DNA from: Tachypleus tridentatus
Lineage: Eukaryota; Arthropoda; Merostomata; Xiphosura; Limulidae
Length of the DNA stretch: 64,000 nt
Direction: 5' to 3'
NCBI RefSeq assembly: GCF_004210375.1
Contig: NC_134837.1
Coordinates: 15,693,798-15,757,797 of the forward strand
Every line of letters begins with the position of its first letter. Position 1 is the first letter of the stretch. Below are positions 1 to 11,910 of the stretch, piece by piece. The notes beneath the pieces are model-generated. The model worked only from the letters and a program-made list of their open reading frames with translations, was not told the DNA's origin and did no database searches. The position numbers and the translations under genes are program-made.

Positions 1-250
1 TGCCAATCTAATCACACTCTGGTTACAAATATCTTTTCACAGAAAATCCTCATTCAAAGCAGTTGACATTGGTTACAGTTACCTTTCCATAGACAATATA
101 GATTCAAGCCAACCAATTACTAAATACATTTATATTTTCAGAGAAAGATATTTGCCTTAGCCAATAAACACTGAATACAGTTGTCGTTTCGTTGAGTTGG
201 CTAATTTTAACCAATCAAAACCAATCAATTTGTCTTCCTTGATCAGTGTT
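1..250. repeat. possible highly degenerate tandem repeat (~60 bp)
   Basis: Loosely recurring pieces such as TTGGTTACA, TTCACAGA/TTCAGAGA and GCCAA/CCAATC suggest a decayed minisatellite running in from the left window edge. The similarity is weak and seen by eye only. Confidence 0.25.
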
Positions 251-781
251 AATAAGCAATGGAACTTTAATCTTCGATTAAATCTCTAGACATTTTCTCC
301 TCACATTCTTATGGCAGCCAATAAAGAGGTTGTTAACATATAACACCTTAATGGAAACTGTAGATATTGTTTAGTTAGATTATAAAATTAAGAACTCCGC
401 TCAGATGGATGTGTAAACCGACGTGAGTAATAAAGTCACAAAGAACAAACTTTGATACAGTAATTATACAGATAATCAAAGATAGATGTAAACTAGTTTT
501 GTTCAACATAATTACGTTAGAAACAACATAATTTTATAGTGAAGGTTATACTTGTGATTTACAACAACTTCTGAGGGTTAATGTCCAGTAATCTTGAGCC
601 GGATTATAATAAGCTTCTTAACCTTCTGTAGGAAGATCGTTCCAAGCGAAACGATGTATGAATATATACACAAAATTTAATTTTTGTATGAGAGAAACAT
701 ATTAATAAATCACCAACTTTTTGTGTTACGTTTTTGAAGAAAATGGAGAGAAAAGAACGTTTATTCTGATTACTTGATATA
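251..781. other. AT-rich interval, nothing recognised
   Basis: No long open frame, RNA gene or repeat signature was seen. Stops are frequent in all frames. Confidence 0.4.
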
Positions 782-1011
782 GCAAATAATACTATGCACT
801 AATAATAGGCAGACAAACAACGATCTATTAGCATAAAGTTTTATTGATAATGGAATATACTACTGGTTAGTATCTCAGTCACTTATAAATGATAATAAAA
901 TACTTTCACTTAAGTATATCATCGTGTGGTGTGTTCCACTATCAATAAAACTTTTCACTATTTTTATAAATTGTTGTTTGCCTACCAATTACCGTATTAA
1001 CATATTTTGCT
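782..1011. mobile_element. imperfect inverted-repeat element (MITE-like)
   Basis: The arm at 836-861 (core AGTTTTATTGATAATGGAA) is the reverse complement, with mismatches, of 930-957 (core TTCCACTATCAATAAAACT). Outside it, AGGCAGACAAACAAC near 808 pairs with GTTGTTTGCCT near 973. The outer ends (GCAAATAA near 782; TATTTTGC near 1003) pair weakly. The result is a ~230-bp hairpin-forming unit with no coding capacity. No target-site duplication was identified, so the ends are uncertain. Confidence 0.35.
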
Positions 1012-1075
1012 TCCTTGCTCAAATACTAACATTGTTTCGAAACTAGTCTGGTGAAAACGATAATGGGCACTTGGT

Positions 1076-1346
1076 TTTGTTTGTTTGTTTTGAATTTCGC
1101 ACAAAACTACTCGAGGGCTATCTGTGCTAGCAGTCTCTAATTTAGCAGTGTAAGACTAGAGGAAAGACAGCTAGTTATCACCGCCAACTCTTGGGCTACT
1201 CTTTTACCAACGAATAGTGGGATTGACCGTCACATTATAACGCCCCCACGGCTGAAAGAGCGAGCATGTTTGGCGCGACGGGGATACGAACTCGCAACCC
1301 TCAGATTACGAGTCGCATGCCTTAACACGCTTGGCCATGCCGGGCC
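1076..1346 (-). mobile_element. SINE family A, full length
   Basis: Read on the minus strand, the element begins with a tRNA-like head (GGCCCGGCATGGCC, then a B-box-like stretch). It then has a constant body (GTGGGGGCGTTATAATGTGA, later CCAAGAGTTGGCGGTG) and a tail resembling AGCTTTGTGCGAAATTC followed by (AAAC)n. CACTTGG flanks it at 1069-1075 and 1351-1357, a probable 7-bp target-site duplication. This copy defines the family used in later entries. Confidence 0.85.
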
Positions 1347-1357
1347 TGGCCACTTGG

Positions 1358-2781
1358 ACCTCAGTTCTTAACATATCAGAGTGTTCTCAACTTCAAAGCT
1401 TTTAACGAAGTGTACATTCAGTGTAACGTACAAAACTTTAATATAATATGTGTTTGAGTACTTAGAACAACAGCACTAAGCCACATTATTAATAAATTTA
1501 ATAAACAGAACAAAAAAACCACTTTCACAAACAATAAACCAAAACGTTCAGAAGTTTAATGAACAGAACAGCACATCACTTTAACAGTGATCAGGAGTCT
1601 AGCAAACCGAATGATATATCAGTTTAAAACAACTGTAAGTCCAAATATTCTAACATTTCTTAAATATAAAAACAGGTCACGACTATCTGTGTGTAAATTT
1701 TTATTCAAGAATTATAATATAAAAAACAAAATTATTTCACCCTAGCAAAAAACAAAACAAAACAATATTAGAAATTACGACATGTGTTAATTTTTAATGA
1801 TATTTTTTAGAACTCTGAGAGAAAAGTTGTGACGAACAGAGCACGTTTTGTAAGCTAAATGGCGTTCATTACTTGCTATATTCGTTCAAGTGTACATGTT
1901 GAAGAGTGTATTTTATGCCACGTGACAACATTGGATCTCCGCCAGATACTAATAGTAATTTAATTATACCTTGTTTCACGTTTTCATAGTTGTTTACACG
2001 GTCAAGCAAGAAGTGACCTGTAATAACTGCATTAGTCCGGATGCAATGAATTTCTTTGGTGATTAAAAATTAGACACAGGAGTGTAACGCGGCTAAGGGA
2101 ACTATTTATCTCATTGGTTATAAAAAAACATATAAGATGTTAGAGTTTCGAGTTAACAAGACGTAAATGGTGGTGTGTAATTTCTTCATTTGGTAAATAT
2201 TTAAAATATCTTGTGTGTATAATATCTTGGTCTGTTTTCTAAATCCACAAATAGAAAATTCAAAGAAACATTTTTATACAATATTATGAATCTGTAAAGA
2301 TGTATACATTCAGATAATGAAGATAGAATAAACATAATCAAATAATTATAACAACAACGTTTAGTTTAACTGACGTTTCACCTTTGTGGCTTCTTTAGGG
2401 ATATTATAAAACACCGAATATTAAGCAAAGTTATGAAAGTTCCCAACCTCATAGGGTTAAATACCCTTTCGTTATCAGGGAGAAAATAACATACACATAC
2501 GTGTGTAATATGTTATAATTACATGACAGAAAAGGTTCAGTGCAGATTTACTTTCTTTAAGATGATACAGTCTGGATTCCAGATTCTCGAACGGAACCAT
2601 AATGGAAAGTTAAGTGTGGGTTTGGCACCTTAACTTATTTGAAACTTATACAGGTGAAACTGGTCTTATCCCGTTATTTGTTTATTGCTGAGTACAAAGA
2701 TCCACAATAAAGTTGTCTGCGCTGGCCATCGTTGGGGATAGAACCGCGAATTTTAGCTGAGACACTTTTGAATTCACAATT
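1358..2781. other. AT-rich interval, nothing recognised
   Basis: No exon-like open frame, RNA gene or repeat family was recognised in these 1.4 kb. Confidence 0.4.
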
Positions 2782-2793
2782 ACTAAGAGTGTG

Positions 2794-3070
2794 GGCCCGG
2801 CATGGCCAAGTGTGTTAAGGCGTTCGACTCGTAATCCGAGGGTCGCGAGTTCCCATCTCCCTCCCGCCATACATGCTCGCCCTTTCAGCCGTGGGGCCGT
2901 TATAATGTTACGGTCAATCCTACTATTCGTTGGTAAAAGAGTAGCCAAAGAGTTGGCGGTGGGTGGTGATGACCAGCTGCCTTCCCTCTAGTCTTACACT
3001 GCTAAATTAGGGACGGCTAGCACAGATAGCCCTCGAGTAGCTTTGTGCGAAATTCAAAACAAACAAACAC
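2794..3070 (+). mobile_element. SINE family A, full length, clean TSD
   Basis: Complete forward copy from GGCCCGGCATGGCC to the AAACAAACAAAC tail. ACTAAGAGTG at 2782-2791 is repeated exactly at 3071-3080, and the match extends to about 14 bp with one mismatch, so insertion by target-primed reverse transcription is well supported. Short open frames on both strands here are SINE sequence, not genes. Confidence 0.92.
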
Positions 3071-3329
3071 ACTAAGAGTGCGGGAAATGTAATTTTCTTT
3101 TCTAGAAAGTTAATAATTCAACTGAAAAATGTACATGAATAAAATTCGTAAAGCAGAAAAAAATATTAATACACAAAACAAACAAATGGAATATTTTTTT
3201 CGACCACGTTCCTGTTATATTTATAACTATTTTAAACAGCTGTTTAACGTTTCTATTTTTCCATTTCTTCACGTTCTTAAGACATATGTATTTAATATGC
3301 CAATCTTCAGATTTTACTAGACTTATAAA

Positions 3330-3820
3330 ATTAACCATTTACAAAACAATATTTGCATCTGACTTCTGGCGCTGTCGTCTATTTACAAGACATTTGAATT
3401 TTACTCTGACAGTATCTTGCCAAACAATACTCCACTGACATGTACATATAAAACATATTTGATATTTGGCTCTGGCAATCATATACAAATATATATAAGT
3501 GTGTGTATGTGTGTGCACCTGATATCTGTCGCTGTCATGTTTTATTTGACCCTCGCAACTATTTACATAAACATATGTGCATCTGATTACAGGTGTTATT
3601 ATTTATATAAAAAACAACGTCTGAATCTAAGTTCTGACTCTTTGTTAACCTGAAGATAATCTAAGAAAGTCCAGACGTTGTTCTCTACTTTATTTTAATA
3701 AAGGTTTTAATACCCAAATCAGCATCCTTAAAATACATGACTCTGTCAGTCATTTACAAAATACCGGGTGCACTTGAGTTTTGGCTTTATCATATATTCA
3801 CATAAAAATGCTCCAACTGT
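3330..3820. repeat. degenerate tandem repeat
   Basis: The theme TTTGCATCTGA...TGGC(G/T)CTG(T)C...ATTTACA recurs with heavy decay near 3350, 3460, 3520, 3575 and 3745. The variation suggests an old minisatellite with units of roughly 60-75 bp. A (GT)n-like stretch lies near 3500. Confidence 0.35.
3644..3715 (+). mobile_element. solo arm related to the inverted repeat at 14,514-14,647
   Basis: TTAACCTGAAGA, then a GACGTTGTTCTCT core and TTTTAATAC, follow the order of the right arm of the 14.5-kb element (TTAACCTGAAGA, AACGTTCTTCTCT, GTGTTAATAC). Only one arm is present here. It is probably a fragment of the same dispersed family. Confidence 0.4.
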
Positions 3821-5269
3821 GATTCGAAATAAACTGTTATAATACAACACAGTTTGTAACTTTTCTATAATCTCAAGAAGGTAACAGTTAAGACAAAGAA
3901 TAAATATGCCATAATATACTAAAACACTATATCTCCTATATGAAGACCCAAAGAGGACTTTAAACCAACAGCAGGTTACATCTGGTCTACCAGGATCCGA
4001 CACATATAGTAGTGGTATAGACGCTATTTATATCATCGTCTGGAAGAACAACTGTTACGGTTAAACTTGAATAAGTGAGTGAAGAGTAATTATTATGAAT
4101 TCTATTCACGTCAGATATAAATCAAAACTACGGTTGTTATTAATAACATAATATTATCTACTTATTTGTTATTGTTAATGTTACTTTAGTTAGCTTTCTT
4201 CCGACGTTACTAATAACGCGCTCAAAATATCCTAGAGCAGAGAAGAGGTTGTGATAACCAGATGTGATCGTTCGTCTTACTTTCCAACCTTCATTCTCCA
4301 CAACGTGTTTAAAATATCCTAATACTACACGTATCACATGAGACGTTCAGCGAATAATCTGGATATTTAAAGAGAATGGATAAACTCAAATAGAACTGCT
4401 ATACCGTTACACTTCCACTTAAAAAAACTGATTACTGTTTAACGAAATCTTTAAATATTATATACATATATATTCTACAGTTAATGCTCTATAATCCTGC
4501 ATTAAAAAAAAAATTCTGTCGTCAAAACTGTCTATATTTAGCCAATTCCAGCTACTCTTATTATAACAAAACCGTCTCTTCCGACCAATGCTCTAAAGTC
4601 GACAATTTTATTTCTTATACTGCTAGTATTACAATATTAATGGTTTACCCTACCATTAAAGCTACTTTTGTACTTTGTTTCTGCACTATACTTTACCCTA
4701 TATATTATTTTTCTTTATTATTCTTGCTCACATCTGTGCCTGGTCTTAATTTAAAACTGGTCCTACAGTTGAATTAATATTCTTTGCAAATAAGCTGGTC
4801 ACTATCCATGGAAACTTCCTTTCACTTCGAATTAATGCCACAAAGCCAATGAGCCAAGCTGCTAAGCCTTACATACTAACTAAAACTTAGTATTCAGTCC
4901 TAGTAATCTACTTATAATTTCATCCAAACAGCTAAGTATTGGCAGTATCTGTGACAGAATCAAATTATTATGGACTTTTTTATTTTAATGCTTTTATAAA
5001 TGCCTTGTACGTAACAATTAGCTCCTTTGACCTACCAGTCCCAAAATAATTAGTTCATATGCGTATCAAAGATACTGAATCACTGCTGTCACCCTTTTTT
5101 ATATCATTTGCTCTATCAGTTATATCTTTCACCCATAGCACTCTGTAATTCTTGTCTCCCAGTTTACTTCACAGCTTCTTATATTTACATGCCGTACTAA
5201 AGAATCACCTCCTGAACATAATCTCTTCACTTCCATCTGCATCTTTCCATTTCATTATCTCTCCCTTCC
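3821..5269. other. AT-rich interval, nothing recognised
   Basis: The longest open stretch (4484-4777, 97 codons, plus strand) has biased AT-rich composition and no recognisable domain. I do not call it a gene. Confidence 0.4.
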
Positions 5270-6440
5270 CTCAGAGAAACAAAGAGAAAGTTATTAGATC
5301 TTAAAAGGGAAAACTCCTCAAGAAACCAAAATTTAAACAGACTACTAAAAATCGTTATAATTAGAAAATTCTTACAAAAATAAAGATTCTAAAACAGACA
5401 ACTATAAGTGCTTGTGTTCAGAAACTTCTCAGGAAACCAGAGAGTAACATACACCATTATTTTCCATTTTTGTTAGAGATGCTTCGAAAAACCAAAGACT
5501 AAAACACACACCACTCTTAGTCCTTCTTCCAGGAGAAGCTTCCGAAAACATTAGATAAAACAGACAACTTTGTATCCCTATGAGCATACACTGCCCAATA
5601 AACCAGAAGTTGAAATAAACAGCTATAAATATTTATAATCAGAAACTCCTCAGAAAACCAGTGACTAAAACAGACCACTATCCATACTTCTAAAACCCCT
5701 AAATCAAAATTTAAAACCGTTGTCAAACCTTCTTAAAGACCATTAAGAAAACCTAATATTAAAACATGATACTCTTAAACCTTCTTGCTATATATGATTT
5801 ATAAACCAGAGTCTACAACAAATCACCCTCAGTTAATCCATATTCATCTCAGAATACCAGCAATCTAAATATTTAGCAGCTTTTCTGAAAAATAAAAAAG
5901 AAGACCATTGTCATTCCTTATAATCAGAAACTCCCCTCAAAACCGGATACTAAAACACCGGACACTATCAGTCCTTATATTTAGCAACTTTTTACCAACT
6001 ATCTGCACTAGCCGTCCCTAGTTTAGCAGTGTAAACAGCTACTGATCACCACCTAACACTAATGCTTGGGCTACTCTTTTACCAACGAATAGTGGAAATA
6101 ATCTTTAAATTATAACTCCCCACGGCTGAAAGGGCGAGCATGTGCGGTGTGACGGAGATTCGAACTCGTGACCCTCAGAATATGAGTCGAGCTATCTGAC
6201 CACTTGGCTGTGCTAGGCCAACAAAGAACAGAAAAAAACAAGACCGTTGTCATTCCTTATAATCAGAAACTCACTTGAAAACCGGACACTAAAACACCTG
6301 ACACCATCAGTCCTTATAAGGAAAAACGCCTCAAAAAGCTAAAAACTACAATATACTTTTATCAAGTTGCAATTCAGAGACACTTCAAAAACCAGAGGTA
6401 GAAAAAGGTTGTAACCGAAAACATTTGAGAAACTCGGTGG
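5270..6440. repeat. degenerate ~55-60-bp tandem repeat, split by a SINE
   Basis: The phrase ATAATCAGAAACTC, then CAGAAAACCAG(A/T)GACTAAAACA, recurs many times with decay (for example near 5405, 5635, 5920 and 6260). The units on both sides of the SINE at 5998-6221 are related: ACACC(G/T)GACAC(T/C)ATCAGTCCTTAT occurs on each side. The array therefore existed before that SINE inserted. Confidence 0.5.
5998..6221 (-). mobile_element. SINE family A, 3'-truncated, old copy
   Basis: The body and tRNA-like head are recognisable (ACCAACGAATAGTGG, TATAACTCCCCACGGCTGAA, GAACTCGTGACCCTCAG), but the AAAC tail is missing and the head is diverged (GTGCTAGGCC). It sits inside the degenerate array described above. 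Confidence 0.7.
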
Positions 6441-7225
6441 CAAAATTAGATTTTTTCATTTTTTAATTAAGTTTTTTTCGTTTAATACGTGGGCTATAAA
6501 CATGTTAAATTATTTTAGTATTTAACATTCTTGTTCAGAATGACACCTTATGTTGCAAGCACACGGGCTAAACTTATCCGAGCAGTGCTTCTGACCATTA
6601 AAATTGAAAGTTTAGAGTTTTCTTAGCGGCATATCGCGACTAGAACCCAAAATCATCTGTTCTTCCTCTCAACATGCTAACAGTTAAACGATTCTCACAA
6701 TATTACAATTAACCTTCAAGCTGCTGGCATTTCTAATTTCGAGGGTATTAGCATTCATCGAATCTATTATAATAATATCCAGTTTGTGTCTGTTATGAAA
6801 ATGTCTGCGCACTTCACCTTCTAAATACACATGCACGAGCACTTCATTTGAACAGATGTAAAAAAAGAAAAGCAAATATAACTAAAATTCAGTAGACATT
6901 TTGTACAACAATGTATTAAAAGCTTGCCAATGTTTTTAAAAAGGTCTAACTTTAAGTTGTAGATTGAAATTATAAGTTTATTTTCGATAAAGTTTAGTAC
7001 TAACTAAGCCAAGCCACAAAACGTACACAAATTACAGTCTTAACTTTTCTCTTTATGCAATATAGGACGTATAAAGACCTGACTAGTGTTAGGCCGAAAA
7101 TAAGTGAATTTATAGATTTCGATGTTCGCAATTAGAATTTTTCTTTTGCATTATTCTAGAAATATTGTATTTAAAAAGGTACTGTTGTATTACACACTCA
7201 TTTTATTATAAATATTTTGCGGATC
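6441..7225. other. AT-rich interval, nothing recognised
   Basis: No supported gene or repeat. Confidence 0.4.
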
Positions 7226-7237
7226 TCTGCTAGTATT

Positions 7238-7490
7238 ATGGCCCGGCAAGTCCAAGCGTGTTAAGGCGTGCGACTCGTAATCTGAGGGTCGCGGGTTCAC
7301 ATCCCCGTCACGTCAAACATGTTCGCGCTTTCAGCCGTGGGGGCGTTATAATGTGATGGTCAATCCTACTATTCGTTGGTAAAAAGTAGCCCAAGAGTTG
7401 GTGGTGGGTGGTGATGACTAGTGCTAAATTAGGGACGGTTAGCACAGATAGCCCTCGTGTAGTTTTGTGCGAAATTCAAAACAAACAAAC
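7238..7490 (+). mobile_element. SINE family A with perfect 12-bp TSD
   Basis: Complete forward copy. TCTGCTAGTATT occurs at 7226-7237 and again at 7491-7502, immediately after the AAACAAAC tail. The body has a small internal deletion around 7420, where the family normally reads CTAGCTGCCTTCC. High identity to the other copies suggests a fairly young insertion. Confidence 0.93.
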
Positions 7491-7502
7491 TCTGCTAGTA
7501 TT

Positions 7503-7953
7503 GTTAAAATAAGGATTTTTTATTGCGCTTCCCATTAAAAATTATATTTATAATAAGAGATCTTAAGCGTTTAAATACATTAGTTTAGTAAGAGGTCACA
7601 GAAGGTGAACTTAGATACACAGTGATCCTTAAAGAGAGTGAATATCTCTCGAGCTTCTAGGGCAATATAGACGCTGGAAAAAATTAAAATGTGGTGATCT
7701 AACTCCGAAAGCATGCTTGAACTTAACATTCCCTCTCTCAGAAGCCAAGTTAAAAATAGCTACAGCCTACTTTGTTTTGTTCCTTTAAAACTAAACTCTT
7801 TGTGTCAACTTTAATTTCGACTTTAATTCTCAAAATTATTTTATTTTCTTACATGCTGTTGGGTATAATTCAAGAAGACATTAGCTGTTTCACCGATTTT
7901 ATTAACTCTGCAATATTGTGCACATCATATAAATATTTTTTTTTGTTCCTACA
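7503..7953. other. AT-rich interval, nothing recognised
   Basis: No supported feature. A short open frame at 7772-7978 runs into the SINE and is not credible. Confidence 0.4.
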
Positions 7954-8490
7954 AGGCTCGGCATGGCCGGGTGGTTAAGGCACTCGATTCATAATCTGAG
8001 AGTCGCGGGTTCGAATCCCTGTCACACCGCGCATGCTCACCCTTTCTATCGTGGGAGCATTATAATGTGACGGGCAATCCCACGATTCGTTTGTTTTGAA
8101 TTTCACGCAAAGCTATACGAGGGCTATCTGCGCTAGACGTCCCTAATTTAGCAGTGTAAGACTAGAGGGAAGGAAGCTACCGTCAACTCTTGGGACACTC
8201 TTTACCAAAAATAGTGGGGTTGACCGTCACATTATAACGCCCCCAAGGCTGAAAGGGCGAGTATGTTTGGTGTGATGTGGATTCGAACCCGCGACCCACG
8301 GATTACGAGTCGAATGCCTTAACCACCTGGCCATGCCGGGCCCTATTCGTTGGTAAAAGTAGCCCAATAGTTGGCGGTGGGTGGTGATAACTAGCTGCCT
8401 TCCCTCTAGTCTTACACTACTAAATTAGGGATGGCTCGTGCAGATAACCCTCGTGTAGCTTTGCGCGAAATTTAAAACAAACCAAACAAA
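7954..8490 (+). mobile_element. SINE family A, host copy interrupted by another SINE
   Basis: The forward copy starts GGCTCGGCATGGCC and proceeds normally to CACGATTCGT at 8090. It resumes at 8345 with ATTCGTTGGTAAAAGTAG and runs to its tail near 8490. The 254 bp between are a reverse-oriented copy of the same family. The host is the more diverged of the two, in keeping with being older. Confidence 0.88.
8091..8344 (-). mobile_element. SINE family A nested inside another family A copy
   Basis: Reverse-oriented full copy ending CCATGCCGGGCCC. ATTCGT at 8085-8090 is repeated at 8345-8350. It is both host sequence and the apparent target-site duplication, so the nesting order is clear. Confidence 0.88.
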
Positions 8491-8923
8491 TCTTCTCACA
8501 CAATCCACTAAAAATCGAGCTATTTAAAGGAAGTAGTAAACAGATTATTAGTTACTTAAGTAGTGCTTTTAAATTGTATCAGGTCTCTACCAGTAGATCC
8601 ACAGATCTCTGAATCCTTTTTTGTTCAATAAATAAAATTTAATATTTTCTATCATTCTAACAACAAAATAGTTGTACCTATTTTCCGAAATTTTCTTTTG
8701 AATTTGGAATCTATCTTCAGCAGACATAAAATAACTCATTTTTTTTTCTGTATGGTACTTTAAGTACTCTTCACTCGACATAAATTTCACGGTGATTTAT
8801 TCTTTGATATGCATAATATCAAACGTTATTGTATACTGAATTGGTGGCATTGATACAGAAAGCTTCTGGAAGATATTGGAGCTTCAGACACAGTGCACAT
8901 AACTGGTTGACAGGTATACTGAA
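8491..8923. other. AT-rich interval, nothing recognised
   Basis: No supported feature. Confidence 0.4.
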
Positions 8924-8926
8924 TTA

Positions 8927-9401
8927 CACTATGTAACAAAATGTTTACTTTTTCTTGTTCCAAGACAGAAAGTGTTATTTCGCAATTGCTTATGCCTAAA
9001 GTAAATGGAAAAGACCTATTTTTTTCTTCAAACTTTGCTTTTGTGACCTGGGAGCGTATAACGAAAACATGATGGGATACTATAAATAATTTGGGAGCTG
9101 ATACGTAAAAGTGATTTACATAACAGTCGCAAATTCCGAAAACCTACTCACTTCTAAACATTGTTGTTCTTTTTTGTATGTGAATTTTGATTCATATGTT
9201 GTTTTATACAGACCTTATGTAAATGAAAATGTGCAAATCTGCCCGTTTTAACATAGAAAATAGGTTAATTTCTAAATTTCATTATTCGGGTCACAAAAGC
9301 ATAGTTTAAAGGGAATAATGGCCATTTTCTGTACTTTTAAAACATAAGCAATTAAGAAATAACACATACTATCCAGGAACAAAAATTTGTGTTACATAGT
9401 G
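8927..9401. mobile_element. 475-bp foldback/MITE element with long terminal inverted repeats
   Basis: The element starts CACTATGTAACA and ends GTGTTACATAGTG. The arms extend inward for about 130 bp: TATTTC(G/T)(C/T)AATTGCTTATG near 8976 pairs with CATAAGCAATTAAGAAATA near 9343, and TTTGCTTTTGTGACC near 9036 pairs with GGTCACAAAAGCATAG near 9290. TTA lies directly outside both ends (8924-8926 and 9402-9404), giving a 3-bp target duplication. It has no coding capacity, so it would depend on another element's transposase. A TTA/TWA duplication fits PIF/Harbinger-type elements, but the superfamily is not established. Confidence 0.78.
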
Positions 9402-9404
9402 TTA

Positions 9405-10110
9405 GCTAAAACCAGTTTAATTCAGTGACAAGTGGCAAAACGCGTTTTTTGCTTCTCTAAGTCCACAATTTTAGTTACAAGAAAAATGATTTAAGTGTCG
9501 TGTGTGAAGTTACGTTTTATCAAGATAGTGATGAAAAAATAGGTCCTGTTACTACAGAACCTGATTCATTATTACAATACAGCCTCCTGTCACGTTTAAG
9601 CTGTGGATTAGAAGAATAGTGCACTGTTCATCATTTGGATAAAAGAGTCATATATCAGGTTGCCCATTTGTATTTTATTAGATCAAATTCAATGTGTTTA
9701 CAGCATATGATTTTAATATGAACTAAACAATTAATATTCCAAATTGTCATAAGACATATCGAGTTATGTTTTGGGTGCATAATATAATTTTCAAACGTCA
9801 TTAAAATATACGAAGTCCAATGAATATTTTGAAAAAATCAACTCATTTCTTTGTATTGTGGAGCGTAATCATTGTGGTTCTGTTTTATTTGAAGCAAGCT
9901 TTAGGGTTCTGCTCGATGTAGAAATGAATCTAGTTCTTGTATAGTAAGACGACAAGTAATTACCTAGAAAGACGCGAAGTATAATTTGGCTAATGTAACA
10001 TTTATTGCGATACGTTCACAGAAGACACAGAAGAAATCAATAATATTCCTCTCTCTTTCTCTTTATGTACTCGACATATGTGTGTAGGTATTTTTTATAT
10101 ATTATATAGA
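9405..10110. other. AT-rich interval, nothing recognised
   Basis: No supported gene, RNA or repeat family. Confidence 0.4.
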
Positions 10111-10115
10111 TATAT

Positions 10116-10360
10116 GTTTGTTTTGTTTGTTTTTTAATTTCGTGCAAAGCTACACGAGAGTTATCTGCAATAGCCGTCTCTAATTGAGCAGTGTAAGACT
10201 AGAAAGAAGCCAGCTAGTCATCACCACCCACCGCCAATTTTTGGGCTACTCTTTTACCAACGAATAGTGGGATTGACCGTCATGGCTAAGAGGCAAGCAT
10301 GTTTGGCGTGACGGCAATTCGAATCCGCGACTTCGAACGCTTTAAACGCCTGGTCATGCT
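10116..10360 (-). mobile_element. SINE family A, diverged
   Basis: Tail-to-head reverse copy from GTTTGTTTTGTTTG to GCCTGGTCATGC. The segment with TTATAACGCCCCC is deleted around 10283, where the text jumps from GACCGTCA to TGGCTAAG. TATATGT flanks both ends, but the surroundings are simple AT repeats, so the duplication is weak. Confidence 0.82.
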
Positions 10361-11610
10361 TGCTATATGTATATATATATATAACAATACATAATGCTCC
10401 GAACATGTAGCGTCCAAAACCTTACAAGAACAGATACCTTCCAATTCGAAGCGTAATGTACGAGATACATGTGTCATAATTGCGAGTTTTATATAGAACC
10501 TGGGTTTAAGAAGGCTTTTGAACGTCAAGTAATCTCAAATTTCGATATCCTTGGAGAAAATTCTCCACTAAAAAGAAATGTGGTCGACAAAAAAGATTTA
10601 CTAGGAAGGTTAGGATAAAATTTTGCTGGTATTAGTTTGTCTTGAGAATCACATCAAAATACAGTTTATTGAGAGTCAACTTTAGACACTGCTAGTTGCA
10701 ATTTTTCTCTGTAATTATCAAAACTATGCCTTCTATCAGCAGAGTGACTATCCAGGACATCCTTCGACATATCAGGTGGTTACGCAGTTATTAAAGTACA
10801 GAATAGCGTTGGATTATAAATACAGAGTAACCACGCCTACCATACGAGTAAGCTCACACAAAAGGAAAGAGATGTACACCTGCTCTTTTTACAGTTTACA
10901 AGAAACTGACATGAAGTTTATATTGCTTTAAAAATTGACATGTCGTTTTGGTCTGTGTGAAAGTTTGTCTCAGACAACTGACATATTTTTGTGGTTATTT
11001 TTAAACAATAAAACAAACAAGACCTTAATGGAACCTTTCCGAACCAGCACATTTGTCAGTCCAAATAGAGTCGCTCTTTATCAGTTTGTCAGCTGTTTGT
11101 GGCGTTATTAAAACCTTGATGGACTTTCTGTTATTTATCAGACGACACCTCGCTAGTGATGAAGGTCAACACATTATTGTAGAGAAGTTGTTGTCCATTT
11201 CAAAAGAGTTGATTCAAACAGTTTTCACTATTAAAGTACATCATTATAACCCAACGTTTAAACTAGATTCCATCGATTCGTTAAACGTTATAAGTAAATT
11301 GTTATCTTTTACGTGTGTTTTTTTTTACCTGAAAAACACAAATGAGAAGTTTCAATTCAGGATATAATGACCGTTCTTGTGATGACATTTCTGAAAATAT
11401 AGTTTTAATAGTCTTATTTGAGAAAAATTAAATAAGTTTACTCCATGAAATAACAAGAAACCATACAAAATCGAGTACGTCCAGTTTTGAGAGAGCTGTT
11501 CGTAATTTTAGAATATAACTGAACAAATCTGTTTTCTAACAACTACATTCAATGAAGTTACATAGCATGTTCTTACCTTCAGAAATGAAAAAAGATTTAA
11601 CTTCTTTAAA
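10361..11610. other. AT-rich interval with one unexplained open stretch
   Basis: A short (TA)n run lies near 10,370. Positions 11,053-11,367 on the plus strand are open for 104 codons, beginning with TTG rather than ATG (or with ATG at 11,119), and the translation has a mixed, moderately hydrophobic composition. I recognise no domain, see no convincing splice sites, and do not call it a gene. Confidence 0.35.
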
Positions 11611-11620
11611 ACTATTGACA

Positions 11621-11900
11621 GTTTGTTTGTTTGTTTTTGAATTTTGCGCAAAGCTACATGAGGACTATCTGCGCTAGCCGTCCTTAATTTAGTGGTGTAA
11701 AATTAGATGGAAGGCAACTAACTATCACCCCCCAACGCCAATTCTTAGGCTACTTTTTATACCAACGAATAGTGGGATTAACCGTCACATTATAACGCTC
11801 CCACCGGTGAAAGGGCGAACATGTTGTGTGCGACGGAGATTCGAACCCGCGACCCTGAGATTACAAGTCGAACGCCTTAACCCACCTGGCCATACCGGCC
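11621..11900 (-). mobile_element. SINE family A, full length
   Basis: Complete reverse copy ending CCATACCGGCC. ACTATTGA occurs just before (11,611-11,618) and just after (11,901-11,908), an 8-bp probable target-site duplication. Confidence 0.92.
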
Positions 11901-11910
11901 ACTATTGAAA

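Noticed and set aside
11053-11367. 104-codon plus-strand open frame
   Set aside because: No domain, no splice context and ordinary AT-rich composition; length is within chance for this window.
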